DNA from: Bifidobacterium pseudocatenulatum DSM 20438 = JCM 1200 = LMG 10505
Lineage (GTDB): Bacteria > Actinomycetota > Actinomycetes > Actinomycetales > Bifidobacteriaceae
Reading direction: 5' to 3'
Length of the DNA stretch: 64,000 nucleotides
NCBI RefSeq assembly: GCF_001025215.1
Contig: NZ_AP012330.1
Coordinates: 1,302,001 to 1,366,000 of the forward strand
Shown here piece after piece: positions 34,637 to 44,917 of the stretch; within the stretch, counting starts at the first letter, position 1, and every line of letters begins with the position of its first letter. The translations under genes and the position numbers were made by a program. The notes under the pieces were generated by a model. It did no database searches. It was not told the DNA's origin and saw only the letters and a program-made list of their open reading frames with translations.

Positions 34637-37012
34637 TCAGTCGACGACGGCGCCCTGGTGGAACGTACGGGAGATCACGTCGAGCTGCTGCTCCTTGGTG
34701 AGCTTGACGAAGTTCACCGCGTAGCCGGAGACGCGCACGGTCAGGTGCGGGTACTTTTCCGGATGCTCGACGGCATCCTCGAGCTGTTCCTTGCGCAGCA
34801 CGTTGATGTTGGCGTGGTACAGACCGTGGCCGTTGCCGGCGTCCAGAATGCCCACGAGGTTGCCGATGCGCTCATCCTCGTCGCGGCCCAAGCCATCAGG
34901 GGTGATGGTGTTGGTCAGCGAGATGCCGTCAAGAGCGTCGTTGTAGTCGATCTTGCCGACGGAGAACATGGAAGGCAGCATGCCATGGGAGTCCATGCCG
35001 TTCTCCGGGTTTGCGCCCGGAGCATACGGGGTGCCCTTCTTGTGGCCGGACGGGAAGGCGCCGGTGGCCTTGCCGTATTCCACGTTGGAGGTGATGGTCA
35101 GGATGGACTGGGTCGGGACCGCTCCGCGGTACACCGGCAGGCGCTTGACCTGGCCCATGACGGTGGAGACAACCCACTTGGCGATCTCGTCGGCGCGATC
35201 ATCATCGTTGCCGTACAGCGGGAACTCACCCTCGGTGCGGTAGCCGACGATCAGATCGTCATCGGCGCCTTCGACGTACTCGTCCTCATGGCCCGGAGTG
35301 GTCTTGGCGTCCTTGTTGTAGATCGGGTAGACCTTGGCGTACTTGCATGCGGACAGGGAGTCGGCTGCGATGGACAGGCCGGACATACCACAACCGAGGG
35401 TACGGTACACTTCCTTGTCGTGCAGAGCCATCTCGATGGACTCGTATGCATACTTATCGTGCATGTAATGGATGATGTTCAGAGCCATCACGTAGGTCTC
35501 GGACAGCCATTCGAGAGCCTTCTCGTAGTTGGCCTTGACCTTCTCGTAATCCAATGAGCCGTCGGATTCCGGCTGGATCGGCTCGATAACGCCCTTGTCG
35601 ATGACCTGCATGCCGGTCATTTCGTCGCGGCCGCCGTTGATGGCGTACAGCAGAGCCTTGGCGGAGTTCACACGAGCTGCGAAGAACTGCATCTGCTTGC
35701 CCACGCGCATCGGGGAGACGCAGCATGCGATGGCGGCGTCATCGCCCCAGTGGGAGCGGATTTCCTTGTCGGACTCGTACTGGATTGCCGAGGTGTCGAT
35801 GGAGATCTTGGCGCAGAAGCGCTTGTAGGCTTCCGGCAGCTTCGGATCCCAGAAGATGGTGATGTTCGGCTCCGGGCCAGGTCCAAGGTGCTCGAGGGTC
35901 AGGGTGTCGAGCAGACGGAAGGAGGTCTTGGTGACCAGCGTACGGCCATCATCGCCGAAGCCTGCGTCGGACCAAGTCGCCCAGTACGGATCGCCGGAGA
36001 AGATCGCGTCGTAATCCTTGGTACGCAGGAAGCGCACGATACGCAACTTCATGACCAAGTTGTCGATGATCTCCTGTGCGTCGGTCTCGGTGATCTTACC
36101 GGACTTCAGGTCACGCTCGAAGTACACGTCGAAGAAGGTGGAGACGCGGCCGAACGACATTGCGGCGCCATCCTGGCTCTTGACGGAAGCGAGGTAGCCC
36201 ATGTAGGTCCACTGCACTGCTTCCTGAGCGGTCTGTGCCGGACGGGACAGGTCAAGACCATATTCGTTGCCGAGGTTGATCAGCTGCTTCAGGGCCTTGA
36301 TCTGCTCGTCATGCTCCTCGCGGAAGCGGATCCAGTGCTCGATCTCCGGCTCGGTGAAGTCGTTGCGGTACGGCACGGAGTCCTTGTCACGCTGCTTGAA
36401 CTTGATCAGGGTGTTCACACCATACAGTGCCACACGACGGTAATCGCCGATGATGCGGCCACGGCCGTAGGCATCCGGCAGGCCGGTGAGGATCTTGTTG
36501 TGGCGGGCAACCTTGATCTGCTTGGTGTACACGCCGAAGACGCCGTCATTGTGGGTCTTGCGGTACTTGGTGAAAATCTTCTTGATTTCCGGATCCGGCT
36601 CCTTGCCGGCTTCCTTGATGGCCTGCTCGACCATACGCCAACCGCCGTTCGGCATCATGGCGCGCTTGCAAGGAACGTCGGTCTGCAGACCGACAACCAC
36701 ATTGTCGACTTCCGGAGAGTCGATGTAACCGGCGCCGAATGCGTCGATGCCAGCCGGTGTGTGGGTGTCGACGTCGTAGACGCGCTGCTTGCGCTCCACG
36801 GCCAGATAGTTGTCATCGAGGTACTGCCACAGGTGCTTGGTCTTCTCGGTGGCGTCAGCCAGGAAGGACTCGTCGCCCTCATAAGGCGTATAGTTCTTCT
36901 GAATAAAGTCACGGACATCAATGTCCTTCTGCCAGTTGCCCTCAGCGAAGCCTTCCCAAGCCTTAGCCTGAAGCTCTTCCGGGGAGACTGCCGTCGCATC
37001 AACTGCTGCCAT
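34637..37012 (-). CDS. pflB: Formate C-acetyltransferase (pyruvate formate-lyase)
   Basis: 791-residue glycyl radical enzyme that converts pyruvate and CoA to acetyl-CoA and formate, giving bifidobacteria extra ATP and redox balance. The catalytic Cys-Cys pair is in [12 protein letters not shown], and the C-terminal glycyl radical loop is in [15 protein letters not shown]. The start at ATG 37012 follows GAAGGAG; the GTG two codons upstream lies inside the ribosome-site area. The activase gene follows downstream behind a terminator. Confidence 0.97.
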   Translation of the reverse strand: MAAVDATAVSPEELQAKAWEGFAEGNWQKDIDVRDFIQKNYTPYEGDESFLADATEKTKHLWQYLDDNYLAVERKQRVYDVDTHTPAGIDAFGAGYIDSPEVDNVVVGLQTDVPCKRAMMPNGGWRMVEQAIKEAGKEPDPEIKKIFTKYRKTHNDGVFGVYTKQIKVARHNKILTGLPDAYGRGRIIGDYRRVALYGVNTLIKFKQRDKDSVPYRNDFTEPEIEHWIRFREEHDEQIKALKQLINLGNEYGLDLSRPAQTAQEAVQWTYMGYLASVKSQDGAAMSFGRVSTFFDVYFERDLKSGKITETDAQEIIDNLVMKLRIVRFLRTKDYDAIFSGDPYWATWSDAGFGDDGRTLVTKTSFRLLDTLTLEHLGPGPEPNITIFWDPKLPEAYKRFCAKISIDTSAIQYESDKEIRSHWGDDAAIACCVSPMRVGKQMQFFAARVNSAKALLYAINGGRDEMTGMQVIDKGVIEPIQPESDGSLDYEKVKANYEKALEWLSETYVMALNIIHYMHDKYAYESIEMALHDKEVYRTLGCGMSGLSIAADSLSACKYAKVYPIYNKDAKTTPGHEDEYVEGADDDLIVGYRTEGEFPLYGNDDDRADEIAKWVVSTVMGQVKRLPVYRGAVPTQSILTITSNVEYGKATGAFPSGHKKGTPYAPGANPENGMDSHGMLPSMFSVGKIDYNDALDGISLTNTITPDGLGRDEDERIGNLVGILDAGNGHGLYHANINVLRKEQLEDAVEHPEKYPHLTVRVSGYAVNFVKLTKEQQLDVISRTFHQGAVVD

Positions 37013-37150
37013 TTCCACTCCTTCTGGGTGTTGGTTTGGCGACGCATCGTTACGTCGTCGCTAGTTATCGATTCTAGCTGCATAAACCTGTATAGAACCT
37101 GAGTTTACGAGGAAATAAAAGTGACATATGTCACACTTGCGAAGTATGAA

Positions 37151-37184
37151 AAATCGCGGTGCCGTAATCCGGACACCGCGATTT
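37151..37184 (-). terminator. Terminator for the 37.2-40.4 kb minus-strand genes
   Basis: AAATCGCGGTG (37151-37161) and CACCGCGATTT (37174-37184), with a minus-strand T-run TTTTT straight after the stem. It lies between the SPOR-like gene stop and the pflB promoter region. Confidence 0.8.
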
Positions 37185-37199
37185 CTTATATCGCATCAA

Positions 37200-37394
37200 C
37201 TACTTTTCATCGGAAGACCAGCGTTTCCATTCGCGATCCTGTTCTTCCCATTTGATGTTGCGTTCCTGCACGATCTTCCATGCATCGAGCGCGTCTTCCC
37301 TGGTTTTGTATGGTCCCATACGATGGCTCGCCGGTGAGATCATGCCCAGTTCAGGCTGTTCGGTAACCGTATTGAAATACCATTGCTTTTCCAT
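37200..37394 (-). CDS. Small SPOR-like protein
   Basis: 64 residues, starting MEKQWYFNTVTEQPELG and including RMGPYKTREDALDAWKIVQE, the G-P-Y-x-T-R-E-x-A pattern of the short actinobacterial SPOR-like family. A strong AAGGAG site precedes the ATG at 37394. It sits 46 nt downstream of nadE and is probably cotranscribed. Function unknown. Confidence 0.85.
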   Translation of the reverse strand: MEKQWYFNTVTEQPELGMISPASHRMGPYKTREDALDAWKIVQERNIKWEEQDREWKRWSSDEK

Positions 37395-37440
37395 ATCACT
37401 CCTTACGAAGCGCGTAACGAAACAATAGTCCGCCGCTGTT

Positions 37441-39138
37441 CTATTCGCGGAACGCGTTGGTAATCGGCAAGCGGCGGTCACGTCCGAACGCCAATGCCGT
37501 CACCTTTGGCCCAAGCGGGTATTGACGGCGCTTCCATTCGGCACGATCGACCAGTCGCATAACCGTGTCGACGGTGGTCTCATCGAAACCGTCTGCCAGA
37601 AGATCCTCACGACCATGCGCATGTTCAATGTACATCGCCAGCACCTGGTCGAGCAGCTCGTACTCCGGCAGCGAATCAGAATCCTTCTGCCCCGGGCGAA
37701 GCTCGGCGGACGGGGCTTTCTCAATCGAATTGACGGGAATCATCACGCCATCCGGCAAAGGAGTCCCAGCAAGCCCCTGTTCGTTGCCCACGACATGCAA
37801 TCCGCCGATGCCCATGCCTGCCGCGGCGGCCTTATTGCGCCAGCGAGAGATTTCCCACACACGGGTCTTGAGCAGATCCTTGATTGGCGCATATCCGCCG
37901 ACCGCATCGCCGTAAATCGTGGAATAACCGCAGGCAAGCTCCGACTTGTTGCCCGTGGCGACAGCCAGAAGCCCCTTGGAATTCGAATATGCCATGACAA
38001 TCACACCGCGAATACGCGCCTGCAGGTTCTCAGCGGCCACACCTTCAAGATCGAGCTGCTTCTGGAAGGAGACGAACAGCGGTTCGATGGGCTGAATGTC
38101 GTAGTGCGCTCCAATATTCTTCGCCAGATCGGCGGCATCATCCTTCGAACCGTCAGACGAGTACATGCTCGGCATGGAAATGCCATACACGTTAGCTCCT
38201 CCCACGGCGTCCGCGGCCATGGCCGCCACCAATGCGGAGTCGATGCCGCCGGAAAGGCCAAGGCACACGCCCTTGAAATGGTTCTTGGCCATATAATCCT
38301 TCAAGCCAAGCACGCAGGCGGTGTACACCTCTTCGTCCGGATCGGGCTTGGCTGCGATAGATCCAGCTTTCTGGCGTTCGGCAGTGGTGTCGAGGTCGAA
38401 GAAGCTCAGATCCTCCATGAACATCGGCGAACGTTCCAGCAGCGTGCCATCGGCATCGACCACGAAGCTGCCACCGTCAAACACCAGATCATCCTGACCA
38501 CCCACCTGATTGAGGTAGACCATCGGCGCGTTCACTTCAGCCGCACGGCGTACCGCAAGATCGAGTCGAGTATCAGTCTTACCCTCCTCATACGGAGAAC
38601 CGTTCATGGTAAGCAGCAAATCAATATGCTGCTCGGCAAGTTCTGCCACAGGACCGCCATCCTGCCAGATATCCTCGCAAATAGCCACACCAATACGTGC
38701 GCCATTCACATCAAGCACCATGGACTTATTGCCAGGACTGAAAATGCGGAATTCGTCAAACACGCCATAATTGGGCAGGAAGTGCTTGTCATAGCCGTCC
38801 CAAACCACGCCGTCATGCAATACGACGAGTCGGTTGCGTGGCTTGGATGTCTCGCGATCAGTGCCGACCGTGCCAACCACCACAAACAGGTCGCCAAGCC
38901 CATCGGCAGCCAGTTCGGTGGCGAGCCAGTTGGCTTTGTTCCACGCGGCTTTGCGGAAGGTGGCCCGCAGGGCGAGGTCTTCGATGGGATATCCGGTCAA
39001 TGTCATTTCCGGGAATACGACGACTTGCGCGCCCTGTTGCGCGGCGCGGCGGACGTATCGCATGATCTTACCGGCGTTGGAATCAAGGTCTCCGACGCAG
39101 GTGTCGATTTGAGCGAGTGCGAAGCGAATGTCTGTCAT
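37441..39138 (-). CDS. nadE: Glutamine-dependent NAD+ synthetase
   Basis: 565 residues. An N-terminal nitrilase-type glutaminase domain has the Glu-Lys-Cys triad (Glu in FPEMTLTGYP, Lys in YDKHFLPNYG, Cys in VAICEDIWQDGG). The C-terminal synthetase has the PP-loop LSGGIDSALVAAMAAD. It amidates nicotinic acid adenine dinucleotide in the last step of NAD synthesis, taking ammonia from glutamine. The length fits the two-domain type. Confidence 0.96.
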   Translation of the reverse strand: MTDIRFALAQIDTCVGDLDSNAGKIMRYVRRAAQQGAQVVVFPEMTLTGYPIEDLALRATFRKAAWNKANWLATELAADGLGDLFVVVGTVGTDRETSKPRNRLVVLHDGVVWDGYDKHFLPNYGVFDEFRIFSPGNKSMVLDVNGARIGVAICEDIWQDGGPVAELAEQHIDLLLTMNGSPYEEGKTDTRLDLAVRRAAEVNAPMVYLNQVGGQDDLVFDGGSFVVDADGTLLERSPMFMEDLSFFDLDTTAERQKAGSIAAKPDPDEEVYTACVLGLKDYMAKNHFKGVCLGLSGGIDSALVAAMAADAVGGANVYGISMPSMYSSDGSKDDAADLAKNIGAHYDIQPIEPLFVSFQKQLDLEGVAAENLQARIRGVIVMAYSNSKGLLAVATGNKSELACGYSTIYGDAVGGYAPIKDLLKTRVWEISRWRNKAAAAGMGIGGLHVVGNEQGLAGTPLPDGVMIPVNSIEKAPSAELRPGQKDSDSLPEYELLDQVLAMYIEHAHGREDLLADGFDETTVDTVMRLVDRAEWKRRQYPLGPKVTALAFGRDRRLPITNAFRE

Positions 39139-39215
39139 AGCTGCCTAACCTACCGTTGATTTGTTGAACGTTTTATTTTCTTACGATCGCGAATTGAAAG
39201 CGGACCGCACGCGTG

Positions 39216-40364
39216 TCACGAAAGTTCGTTGAGCACCGTCAGCGCCGCGTTGGCGTAGAATTCCACGCCGGCCTGCAGTGATTCATCCAGACCGACGAAA
39301 TGCGGGCTATGCCAATCGGGGCAGCCTTTCTCGCCATTGGAACCGATGAAGGCGAACACCGGCATGGTGACGGGCATGAAATCGCAGAAATCCTCCCCCG
39401 CCATCGAAGGATGGATTGGCTCGAGCTGCGCATAGTCGCGCACGTTGTCAGCGACGATTTTGGATAGTTCCATGTCGGAGACGAGCGGATTCTGAAAGTC
39501 ATCCCAGTCGATGTCTGTGGTAATGCCGTAGCCCGCGGCGATGGATTGGACCTGCTGCTTGAAGCGTTTCTCGACCAGTTCGCCGTCGGACTTATGGAAG
39601 TAGCGTACGGTTCCTTGGAAGCTGGCCTTGTCCGGCACGACATTCCACACGTGGCCGCCGTGCAGTTCGGTGATGGACAGCACGAGCGGATGGAATGGTG
39701 AGACATTGCGGCTGACGATGGTCTGCAAGGCGAGAATCATTGTGGCGAGCGCCTCGATAGGACCAGTGCCCTTGTGTGGATATCCGGCATGTGAGCCGGC
39801 GGCATGCAGAGTAACGTGGAATTTCACGCAGCCGGCCATCATCGGGTCGGGGCCTACGGCGATCTGTCCGGGCGCGTAATTCGGATTGTTGTGGGCGCCG
39901 ATGGCGGCGGATACGTCGGCGAGCAACCCCGCATCGACCATAGCTTTCGCGCCGAGACCGAGCTCCTCGGCAGGCTGGAACAGCAGTTTAATGGAGCCTT
40001 TGATGCGCTTGCGGCGTTTTGCGAGCCAGAATGCGGCTCCGAGCATGTAAGACATGTGCAGGTCGTGGCCGCAACCGTGCATCACACCGTCGTTGACGGA
40101 CGAGAACGGCAGGCCAGTATCCTCTTGGATGGGCAGACCGTCGATATCGGCGCGCAATGCGATGCGCGGGCCTGGTTGCTCGCCGCGGATCAGGCCGACC
40201 ACGCCGGTTTCAAGCGGGTTGTTGAGCACTTCGATGTCGTGCGCGCGTAGCAGTTTCTCGATATAGGCACTTGTCTCGTATTCCTTGAAACTGCGCTCGG
40301 GATGTGCGTGCAGATAATGACGGATCTCGATGATCTCCGGCGTGATCTCAATATGTTCGCTCAT
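39216..40364 (-). CDS. M20-family amidohydrolase (hippurate hydrolase/aminoacylase type)
   Basis: 382 residues. Metal-binding motifs: MHGCGHDLHMSYMLG, the general base and ligand Glu pair in LLFQPAEELGLGA, His in IGAHNNPNYAPG and the late block HPSMAGEDFCDFM. This is the M20D group that removes acyl groups from amino acids or cleaves amides; the substrate is unknown. The start at ATG 40364 (MSEHIEITPEI) lacks a ribosome site, and the frame upstream is open but unlike protein. Confidence 0.92.
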   Translation of the reverse strand: MSEHIEITPEIIEIRHYLHAHPERSFKEYETSAYIEKLLRAHDIEVLNNPLETGVVGLIRGEQPGPRIALRADIDGLPIQEDTGLPFSSVNDGVMHGCGHDLHMSYMLGAAFWLAKRRKRIKGSIKLLFQPAEELGLGAKAMVDAGLLADVSAAIGAHNNPNYAPGQIAVGPDPMMAGCVKFHVTLHAAGSHAGYPHKGTGPIEALATMILALQTIVSRNVSPFHPLVLSITELHGGHVWNVVPDKASFQGTVRYFHKSDGELVEKRFKQQVQSIAAGYGITTDIDWDDFQNPLVSDMELSKIVADNVRDYAQLEPIHPSMAGEDFCDFMPVTMPVFAFIGSNGEKGCPDWHSPHFVGLDESLQAGVEFYANAALTVLNELS

Positions 40365-40496
40365 GGTTGACGATTGTAGGCGCAACCGGACGTTTTTCCT
40401 ATTTTCGTGTTCGTTTTTCGTGCCGACAATGGCGTTTTCCGCAGTTTTTCCCCGTAAGCTGGATGACGTTTTGAACGGATTCACGGGGAGATCGGC

Positions 40497-41297
40497 ATGT
40501 CATCGGACATCAAGGCTGCGTTTTTCGATATCGACGGCACTTTGACGAGTTTCGTCACGCATGTGGTGCCGCGATCCACCATCGACGCATTGCATGCGTT
40601 GCAGAAAAAAGACGTGAAGGTGTTCATCTGTTCGGGGCGCGCACCCTCCTATATGGGTGTGGTGCTTGACACCATTCCCGTCGAATTTGATGGCATTGTT
40701 GGCCTTAACGGCCAGTTCTGCACAACACGCGACGGCCTCGATTACCGTCATCCAATCGACCTGCACGATGTGGAGATCATCACCGACTGGCTGCAATCGC
40801 ATACCGATGTCGTCGCCAATTACGCGGAAAGCAACTACGGGTATTTCAATCGCATCAACGCCGCTTTGGAACGTACGTGGAACAGCCTTGGCAAAACCGC
40901 GCCGAAAATCGACATATGCAATCCGCAGCAACGTATAGGAAACCATCGCACATTCCAGATCAGCCCATATGTGGATAAGGCAACGGAAGCGGAAATCGCC
41001 GGCATGTGCGGCAACGTGCGCGGTGTGAGGTGGCATCCCGACTTCACCGACCTGATTCCTGCGGATGGCGGCAAGGCGGTCGGCATGCAGGTCGTGCTTG
41101 AGCATTTTGGTTGGTCGAGGGACAATGCGATCGCGTTCGGCGATGGCGGCAACGACGTGGATATGCTACGTTTCGCCGGCATAGGCGTGGCTATGGGCAA
41201 CGCCACTGACGAACCGAAGACCGTAGCCGATTACGTCACCGACAGTGTCGACGATGCCGGAATCTCGAATGCATTGCATCATTTTGAAATTCTGTAG
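40497..41297 (+). CDS. Cof-type HAD-superfamily phosphatase
   Basis: 266 residues. HAD motif I is FFDIDGTLTSF (Asp nucleophile and acid/base), motif II is in FICSGRAP, the Lys is in GGKAVGMQVVLEHF, and motif IV is AIAFGDGGNDVDML. The Cof-type C2 cap lies between. It likely dephosphorylates sugar phosphates or similar metabolites. The ATG at 40497 follows GGGGAGAT. Confidence 0.93.
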   Translation: MSSDIKAAFFDIDGTLTSFVTHVVPRSTIDALHALQKKDVKVFICSGRAPSYMGVVLDTIPVEFDGIVGLNGQFCTTRDGLDYRHPIDLHDVEIITDWLQSHTDVVANYAESNYGYFNRINAALERTWNSLGKTAPKIDICNPQQRIGNHRTFQISPYVDKATEAEIAGMCGNVRGVRWHPDFTDLIPADGGKAVGMQVVLEHFGWSRDNAIAFGDGGNDVDMLRFAGIGVAMGNATDEPKTVADYVTDSVDDAGISNALHHFEIL

Positions 41298-41493
41298 AAA
41301 AGGTTTTTAAGAGTTTTCTTGCGATTCTATAAGACGGTTTTCGCGAATTTCTGCGTTTTTCATGCCCTTTATAAGTATTTTCAATAAGTGAACGCCGTGT
41401 TGCCGTCGATGGTTCCTCTATATTGGTCAATCGTTGGGTCCGCCGCGTGGCAAACGGGCGGCCCGTATAGCGAATTGAGAGAGGAACTCAACC

Positions 41494-42339
41494 ATGCGTA
41501 ACAAGAAGCTTCTCGGCGCGCTGCTCGCCGTCACCACGCTCGCGACCTTCGGTCTGGCCGGCTGCGGCGACTCTGGCTCCAACGGCTCCGCCTCCAAGGA
41601 GGATGACAAGACCATCACCGTGGCGGCCTCCCCGACCCCGCACGCGGAAATCCTAAACAAGGCCGTCAAGTCGCTCGTCGAGAAAGATGGTTATAAGCTC
41701 GAAGTCAAGGAGTTCACCGATTACGTTCAGCCGAACACCGCCACCGAGGATGGTGAAGTGGACGCCAACTACTTCCAGCACAAGCCGTACCTCGACAACT
41801 TCAACAAGGAGAAGGGCACGCATCTGGTGTCCGTGGAGGGTATCCACTTCGAGCCATTCGGCCTATACCCTGGCAAGACCAAGGATTTGCAGAATCTGCA
41901 GGATGGCGCCACCGTGGCCGTGCCGAACGACGCCACCAACGAGGCCCGTGCGCTTCTGCTGCTGCAGGATGCCGGTCTGATCAAGCTGAAGAATCCGAAG
42001 GACATCAACGCCACTCCGAAGGACGTCACCTCCAATCCGAAGAACCTGAAGTTCAAGGAGCTTGAGGCCGCCGTGGTTCCGACCGTCATCAAGGATGTCG
42101 ACATCGCGGCACTGAACGGAAACTACGCCATTCAAGCCGGCTTCGACCCGACCAAGGACACACTGGTCACCGAAAAGGCCGACGGCCTGGCCGCGAAAAC
42201 CTACCAGAACATCCTCGTGGTGAAGGAAGGCAACGAGAACACCGCCAAGACCAAGGAGCTCAAGAAGGCTTTGAAGTCCGACGAGGTGCGCGACTACATC
42301 AACAAGAACTACAAGGGCGCTGTGGTGCCGGTCTTCTAA
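41494..42339 (+). CDS. metQ: Methionine ABC transporter substrate-binding lipoprotein
   Basis: 281-residue NlpA/MetQ lipoprotein. The signal peptide ends in a lipobox LAGC (AVTTLATFGLAGCGDSG), so the mature Cys is lipidated and anchored outside the membrane. Family blocks are visible: EVKEFTDYVQPNTATEDGEV, ANYFQHKPYLDNFNKEKG and VAVPNDATNEARALLLLQDA. The ATG has AGAGAGGAA upstream. First gene of metQ-metN-metI. I see no SAM riboswitch in 41300-41490. Confidence 0.95.
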   Translation: MRNKKLLGALLAVTTLATFGLAGCGDSGSNGSASKEDDKTITVAASPTPHAEILNKAVKSLVEKDGYKLEVKEFTDYVQPNTATEDGEVDANYFQHKPYLDNFNKEKGTHLVSVEGIHFEPFGLYPGKTKDLQNLQDGATVAVPNDATNEARALLLLQDAGLIKLKNPKDINATPKDVTSNPKNLKFKELEAAVVPTVIKDVDIAALNGNYAIQAGFDPTKDTLVTEKADGLAAKTYQNILVVKEGNENTAKTKELKKALKSDEVRDYINKNYKGAVVPVF

Positions 42340-42363
42340 GACCCGCTTCGGCTGCAAGAATTC

Positions 42364-42393
42364 AATGCCGCAGGTATACTACCCTGCGGCATT
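42364..42393 (+). terminator. Attenuator between metQ and metN
   Basis: AATGCCGCAGG (42364-42374) / CCTGCGGCATT (42383-42393), followed by CTTGTTAT. It probably reduces metNI expression relative to the binding protein, the common ratio in ABC importers. Confidence 0.7.
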
Positions 42394-42426
42394 CTTGTTA
42401 TGGAACATCAATAGGAACAGGACATT

Positions 42427-43245
42427 ATGACGATTCAGATCGACCATCTGCACAAAAGCTATGGCAGTGGCGCCGAGGCGCATGAGGTGCTGCACGACAT
42501 CAACCTGACCATCGATTCGGGTGAAGTCTTCGGCATCCTCGGCTCCTCCGGCGCGGGCAAGTCCACGTTGGTGCGCTGCATCAATCTGCTGGAACGTCCC
42601 ACTTCCGGCAAAGTGCGCGTCGATGGTGAGGACATCACCGACGCGAAAGGCAAGGAGCTGGCGGACGTGCGTGCCGGAATCGGCATGATCTTCCAGAATT
42701 TCAGCCTGTTCCAGCAGCGCACAGTGCTGCGCAACGTCACGTTCCCACTGGAGCTCAACCATACGCCGAAAAACAAGCGCGAGGAGCGTGCCCGCTATCT
42801 GCTTGACCTGGTTGGATTGGCCGATCTGGCCGACCGCTATCCGAGCCAGCTGTCCGGCGGCCAGCAGCAGCGCGTGGCCATCGCACGCGCGTTGGCCAAC
42901 AATCCGTCCATCATGCTGTGCGACGAGGCCACCAGCGCACTCGACTCCACCACGACTGCGCAGATCCTTGACCTGCTGCGCCGCATCAACCGCGAGCTCA
43001 ACGTGACGCTGGTCATCATCACGCATTCGTTGTCCGTGGCACGCAACATCTGCGACCGTGTGGCCATGATTGATGGCGGACGCATCGTGGAGATGGGCGA
43101 TACGGAGGAATTGTTCTCCAATCCGCAAAGCGACATTCTGAAAACACTGATCACCGATGCGAAAGTGGAGAACCATCGCCATAAGCATGATTCCGCTTCG
43201 TCCGATGAGCAGACGGACTCGCCGACCAAGGAAGAGGTGAAGTGA
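42427..43245 (+). CDS. metN: Methionine ABC transporter ATPase
   Basis: 272 residues. Walker A GSSGAGKST, Q-loop IFQNFSLFQQ, signature LSGGQQQRVAIARA, Walker B IMLCDEATSALDS, H-loop ITHSLSV. MetN proteins usually carry a C-terminal NIL/ACT domain sensing methionine; here the protein stops about 25 residues after the NBD with a charged His/Lys/Asp tail, so allosteric methionine inhibition is probably absent. The metI ATG lies 2 nt after the stop. Confidence 0.93.
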   Translation: MTIQIDHLHKSYGSGAEAHEVLHDINLTIDSGEVFGILGSSGAGKSTLVRCINLLERPTSGKVRVDGEDITDAKGKELADVRAGIGMIFQNFSLFQQRTVLRNVTFPLELNHTPKNKREERARYLLDLVGLADLADRYPSQLSGGQQQRVAIARALANNPSIMLCDEATSALDSTTTAQILDLLRRINRELNVTLVIITHSLSVARNICDRVAMIDGGRIVEMGDTEELFSNPQSDILKTLITDAKVENHRHKHDSASSDEQTDSPTKEEVK

Positions 43246-43246
43246 A

Positions 43247-43927
43247 ATGGGACAGATTATCTCGCAATTCATCGCCGATTATGGCGAACTGCTGGTCGAG
43301 GGAGTACGTGACACGATCATCATGACCGCGGTAGCGACGCTACTCGCGTATGTGATCGGCCTACCTGTGGGCGTACTGCTCATCACCTCAGCAAAGAAGG
43401 GCATCCGCCCGAATGCGACACTCAACACCGTGCTCGGCTGGATCGTGAACATCGTGCGTTCCGTACCATTCATCATTCTTCTGGTGGCCATCATCCCGTT
43501 GACCCGACTGATTGTCGGCACTTCGCTCGGCGTGCCGGGAGCCATCGTGCCGCTGGTCATCACCGCGGCGCCGTTCGTGGCACGCGTGGTGGAGCAGTCG
43601 CTCGCCGAAGTGGACGGAAGTCTGGTGGAGGCCGCGCAAAGCTTCGGTGCCAGCAATCTGCAGATCGTGTTCAAAGTGCTGCTGTTCGAAAGCCTGCCGT
43701 CGCTGGTGCGCGGCGCAGCACTGACGTTCATCACCCTGTTCGGCTTCTCCGCCATGGCCGGCACCGTCGGCGCAGGCGGTTTGGGCGATATCGCCATCCG
43801 CTACGGCTACCAGCGTTACCAGTACGACGTGATGACCGTGGCTGTGATTCTGTGCGTCATCCTCGTACAGATCGTGCAGACCATCGGCGACGTGGCGTCC
43901 GACCACATCGACCATCACGAGCGCTAA
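43247..43927 (+). CDS. metI: Methionine ABC transporter permease
   Basis: 226 residues with five predicted membrane helices. The EAA-loop typical of importer permeases is VEAAQSFGASNLQIVFKVLL. Near the N-terminus is the MetI-like GVRDTIIMTAVATLLAYVIG. It forms the channel with MetN and is tightly coupled to it. Confidence 0.95.
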   Translation: MGQIISQFIADYGELLVEGVRDTIIMTAVATLLAYVIGLPVGVLLITSAKKGIRPNATLNTVLGWIVNIVRSVPFIILLVAIIPLTRLIVGTSLGVPGAIVPLVITAAPFVARVVEQSLAEVDGSLVEAAQSFGASNLQIVFKVLLFESLPSLVRGAALTFITLFGFSAMAGTVGAGGLGDIAIRYGYQRYQYDVMTVAVILCVILVQIVQTIGDVASDHIDHHER

Positions 43928-43952
43928 ACCGACGCTTTCATGCTCCTATATG

Positions 43953-43994
43953 CAAGAATCGGGTCTGAATAATTGTGTTCGGATCCGATTCTTG
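43953..43994 (+). terminator. Terminator after metI
   Basis: A long hairpin: CAAGAATCGGGTCTGAA pairs with TTCGGATCCGATTCTTG (ending 43994) with two G-U pairs and an 8-nt loop. It closes the metQNI operon. Confidence 0.75.
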
Positions 43995-44155
43995 TATGCG
44001 AAGACACTGCTACGTGGTGCGCTTACTTGTTGAGTTCAACAACTCAATCTATGATATAACCTGTTTTTGCTCCGCATTTCCCCGACTCGATGGGAGATGA
44101 TGGGATTCACGGCAAGGACACTCTACCATGCACCGAAATTCAAGTCAGAAACCAA

Positions 44156-44305
44156 TCAGTATCCGGCTTTAATGGCGGTGATGGTCAGCTCGCCACGGTT
44201 CGTGTACCCGAGCGCCGTGAAAAACTCGGATATGCAGGGGCGCACAGTGGTCTCGCTCGGTCCGAGCCGTTTGGCGATATCTTGTTTGGTGGCGCCTAGA
44301 CAAGA
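44156..44305 (-). pseudogene. LuxR-type helix-turn-helix tail
   Basis: The minus-strand frame reads GATKQDIAKRLGPSETTVRP, then ISEFFTALGYTNRGELTITA, ending I-K-A-G-Y and a stop. This is the last 50 residues of a NarL-type response regulator; receiver and start are absent. The window 44305-44429 shows no gene. Confidence 0.75.
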
Positions 44306-44429
44306 AGGAACAATCCCACTGCCATGTCAGGTATGGTAATCTCAAAACACCGTATAACCTCGAACCATCCAGAACATCGATAAACTACTTCAAAGACAAA
44401 AGAGGCGCGGCACGATTGCAGGGGCATTG

Positions 44430-44840
44430 ATGACAGGAACATTACCAAAACAGCATAAAGCGGCGCGCATTATCGAGCATATCGTCCTTGTACTCGCACT
44501 GGTCTGGGCCGGCGGCTGTACCCTCATATGGACGCAAATAGACATGCCCCACAGCATCGTGAACACGACATCCTCTGACGGCACCTGCGAAGTGGCCATC
44601 GGCGAACTGGGCTCGCCCATGTTCTTCGGCCCAAGCACCATCACGATCAAAGTCTCCTGGGACACCGATTCCAACGTCATCGGAGCCGAGAACGTCACAG
44701 AAATCAAGACGGACCTGCACAACGACGGCAAATCATTGGACTCGGACAACTTCACCGTAACCTGGCACGGCAACATCCCGACCGTCACCACCCATGGCGA
44801 GGAACAGTCGGACCAGAGCTACACGTTCAACTGGAAATAA
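44430..44840 (+). CDS. Hypothetical membrane-anchored or secreted protein
   Basis: 136 residues, starting at ATG 44430 with CAGGGG upstream. One hydrophobic segment near the N-terminus (HIVLVLALVWAGGCTLIW) could be a signal anchor; the A-G-G-C inside it is lipobox-like but off-consensus. The rest is an extracytoplasmic beta-rich, Thr/Asp-rich domain (VAIGELGSPMFFGPSTITIK). No family recognised. Confidence 0.65.
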   Translation: MTGTLPKQHKAARIIEHIVLVLALVWAGGCTLIWTQIDMPHSIVNTTSSDGTCEVAIGELGSPMFFGPSTITIKVSWDTDSNVIGAENVTEIKTDLHNDGKSLDSDNFTVTWHGNIPTVTTHGEEQSDQSYTFNWK

Positions 44841-44917
44841 CCACCCCGGACATCGCGCCTCTCCGAGAATAGTCCTCACGGCCGAGCAGATCCCACAGGG
44901 GCATAAGCATGAAAATC

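Noticed and set aside
41300..41493. SAM riboswitch ahead of metQ
   Set aside because: The leader lacks the S-box blocks; only an ordinary promoter-length gap is visible.
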